This document shows positions 5,722 through 7,128 of a stretch of DNA of 7,128 bases, piece by piece. Position numbers and translations under genes: made by a program. How positions within the stretch are numbered: position 1 is the stretch's first letter; every line of letters begins with the position of its first letter. The notes beneath the pieces were generated by a model, which saw nothing but the letters and a program-made list of their open reading frames with translations, was not told the DNA's origin and made no database searches. Source of the stretch: Planctomycetota bacterium (lineage in GTDB: Bacteria; Planctomycetota; PUPC01); contig PWKM01000186.1 of NCBI GenBank assembly GCA_003559755.1, forward strand, positions 1 through 7,128. The letters run 5' to 3'.

Positions 5722-7128
5722 ATGAAAAAACGGCTGCTCCTATTCATCGTAATCCTGGCGGCGCCGGCCGCGTTCGCCGCCGAGGCCACTGTAACCGCGT
5801 TCAGAGTCACCCCCGGCGAGAACGCCGCCCGGGTGGAATGGCAGGCCACGGCGGACGGCATCGACGGCTGGGCGATCGAGTGGCGCTCCCCCGCCCGGTT
5901 CTTCGGGCCCGTCACCCAAGGCGTGAACGCCAACGAAAGGTCGTACACCATCACCGGCCTGAGGCCCGGCCGGGTGTACACTGTCCGAATCTACCCGTAC
6001 GTCCGGCAGGATCGGACGATCCGAAACGTGCGGCTCACCGGCGACCGGCCCACGGCCGAGTTCCGGGTGGGCAGGCCGGCGACGGGCAAACCGGCCACGC
6101 CGCGCGGGCTGCGGGCGGTGGCCGACGCCGACCGCGTGCTGGTATCCTGGGCCCCGAATCTCGAGCGACACGTCGCCGGGTACGAGATCGGCCGCATGGG
6201 CCCCGATGACGAAGAGTTCCAGCCGTACGCCCGGTTGAACATCGCCGCCCCCCGACCGTCCATCGAGCTTGTCGAGGGCGGCTCGCTGGAGGCCACCGGG
6301 GTCGCCGAACTGGTCGATACCAACGTCGAGGAGGGGGCGGAATACCGGTATTCGGTCCGGGCGTTCACCGAGGGCGACCCGCCCGAGCACCAGTCCGACC
6401 CGTCCCCGCCCGTCGCCGTGACCGCCGAGCCGTACCGGTTCCGGCCGCCCGACCTGCTCATCGTTTCCAACGTGCGGGCCCCCAACGCCGAACGAATCGC
6501 CAACAATTACGCCCGGGCACGGCAGCTCCGCAATGTACAGCGGCTGCGCGTGGACCTGCCGGTCGGTGCGGAGATCAGCCGGGAGGACTTCAATCGTCGC
6601 CTGCTGGCCCCCGTCCGCGATCACGTCGCCGGGCATCCTCGGACCACCATCATCCTGCTCGTCCGGGGCATCCCCTGGCGCATCCGCCAGAGCGATCTGT
6701 CCGGCCCTCGCAGGTATCAGGACTGGTGCCGTGCGTCGGTCGATTCTGAACTGACGCTCGCCCGCGTGGATGAGCCGCCGGTCCAGGGCCGTATCCGCAA
6801 CCCGCTCCACGCCCGGGCCGAGCCACTCTCACCCGTCCACCAGCTTATCGCCGTCTGCCGGCTGGACGGGCCGGACGACCAGACCGCGAACGAGCTGGTC
6901 AGCCGGGCGATCCAGGCCCAACGGCAGGGCGTTGAGGGCATCGCCTTCTTCGACGCCCGGGGCATCCAGAGCGGCGCATATGCGATGGGCGACCGGACGA
7001 TCCTGCGGGCGGCCGAGCTGATGAAGGAGTCCGAACGGATGCCGGTCCGGATCGACGAGGCCCCGGCGGTCGTCGACCTGTCGACTGTGGACGAGAAGAT
7101 CGGCTTCTACTACGGCTGGTACAGCTCC
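5722..7128 (+). CDS. Secreted FN3-containing TIGR03790-like protein, 3' end outside window
   Basis: An open frame of 469 codons running off the right edge; the start is the ATG at 5722 with GAGGA upstream. Residues 1-19 form a clear signal peptide (MKKR, hydrophobic core, AFA before the likely cut). Two fibronectin-III-like domains follow: about 22-115 (RVEWQA, YTITGLRPGRVYTVRIYPY) and about 125-235 (PRGLRAVADADRVLVSW, AGYEIGR, YRYSVRAFTEG). From about 243 comes an alpha/beta domain that I match from memory to the TIGR03790 family: DLLIVSNV, ERIANNYARARQL, TTIILLVRGIPWRI (308-321), SVDSELTL (339-346), CRLDGPDDQTANELVSRAI (379-397), GIAFFDARG, DRTILRAAEL and FYYGWYS (462-468). The family has no known function; as I recall it, it was defined as restricted to genomes with exosortase. 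It probably acts outside the cytoplasmic membrane. Whether it has a C-terminal sorting signal cannot be seen. The distant look of a caspase/gingipain-like fold is speculation only. Confidence 0.82.
   Translation, partial: MKKRLLLFIVILAAPAAFAAEATVTAFRVTPGENAARVEWQATADGIDGWAIEWRSPARFFGPVTQGVNANERSYTITGLRPGRVYTVRIYPYVRQDRTIRNVRLTGDRPTAEFRVGRPATGKPATPRGLRAVADADRVLVSWAPNLERHVAGYEIGRMGPDDEEFQPYARLNIAAPRPSIELVEGGSLEATGVAELVDTNVEEGAEYRYSVRAFTEGDPPEHQSDPSPPVAVTAEPYRFRPPDLLIVSNVRAPNAERIANNYARARQLRNVQRLRVDLPVGAEISREDFNRRLLAPVRDHVAGHPRTTIILLVRGIPWRIRQSDLSGPRRYQDWCRASVDSELTLARVDEPPVQGRIRNPLHARAEPLSPVHQLIAVCRLDGPDDQTANELVSRAIQAQRQGVEGIAFFDARGIQSGAYAMGDRTILRAAELMKESERMPVRIDEAPAVVDLSTVDEKIGFYYGWYSS

Noticed and set aside
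5740..6810. Minus-strand frame of 356 codons opposite the FN3-TIGR03790 gene
   Set aside because: The plus strand has signal peptide, FN3 domains, promoter and ribosome site; the antisense frame has none of these and a low-complexity composition.
5951..7128. Active C25/caspase-type protease in the last gene
   Set aside because: Only a vague fold-like order of strands and helices is seen. No His-Cys catalytic pair in a family-like context is visible in the 469 residues available, so this is kept only as a structural hypothesis.

Overview
The window is GC-rich DNA with strong G/C bias at third codon positions and four protein-coding genes: three complete and one cut by the right edge. No RNA gene, CRISPR array, insertion sequence or integrase is visible. 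An AsmA-like envelope protein indicates a two-membrane (diderm) bacterium. The last gene matches my recollection of the TIGR03790 family, known mainly from exosortase-carrying lineages such as Planctomycetota, Verrucomicrobiota, Acidobacteriota, Cyanobacteria and some Proteobacteria. With the high GC this fits a Planctomycetota- or PVC-like organism, but this placement is inference and weak.

Layout: (1) 28-43 is a textbook sigma-54 (-24/-12) promoter, followed by a short leader and a small membrane phosphoglycosyl transferase (94-750, +) of the type that starts exopolysaccharide or O-antigen repeat units. (2) 751-874 is a short convergent gap with no clear terminator. (3) 875-3643 (-) is a 922-residue AsmA-like protein with one N-terminal membrane helix. 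Its start is fixed by a perfect AAGGAGG, and it has a good sigma-70-type promoter whose spacer contains a perfect 6-2-6 palindrome. (4) The divergent gap 3644-3789 also carries an extended -10 for uvrC, placed so close to the ATG that the transcript would be nearly leaderless. (5) 3790-5637 (+) is a complete UvrC with all catalytic residues and the four-cysteine cluster. (6) 5638-5721 holds a weak hairpin and a perfect TATAAT. (7) 5722 to the right edge (+) is a secreted protein with a signal peptide, two fibronectin-III-like domains and a TIGR03790-type alpha/beta domain, open at the window end.

The genes are separately promoted and do not form one operon. UvrC is housekeeping DNA repair. 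The other three concern the cell surface: glycan initiation, inter-membrane lipid handling or envelope integrity, and an exported protein of an exosortase-associated family. The two most useful leads are the sigma-54-driven glycosyl transferase, because exosortase/PEP-CTERM systems are tied to exopolysaccharide loci and in some species to RpoN control, and the uncharacterised FN3-TIGR03790 protein.
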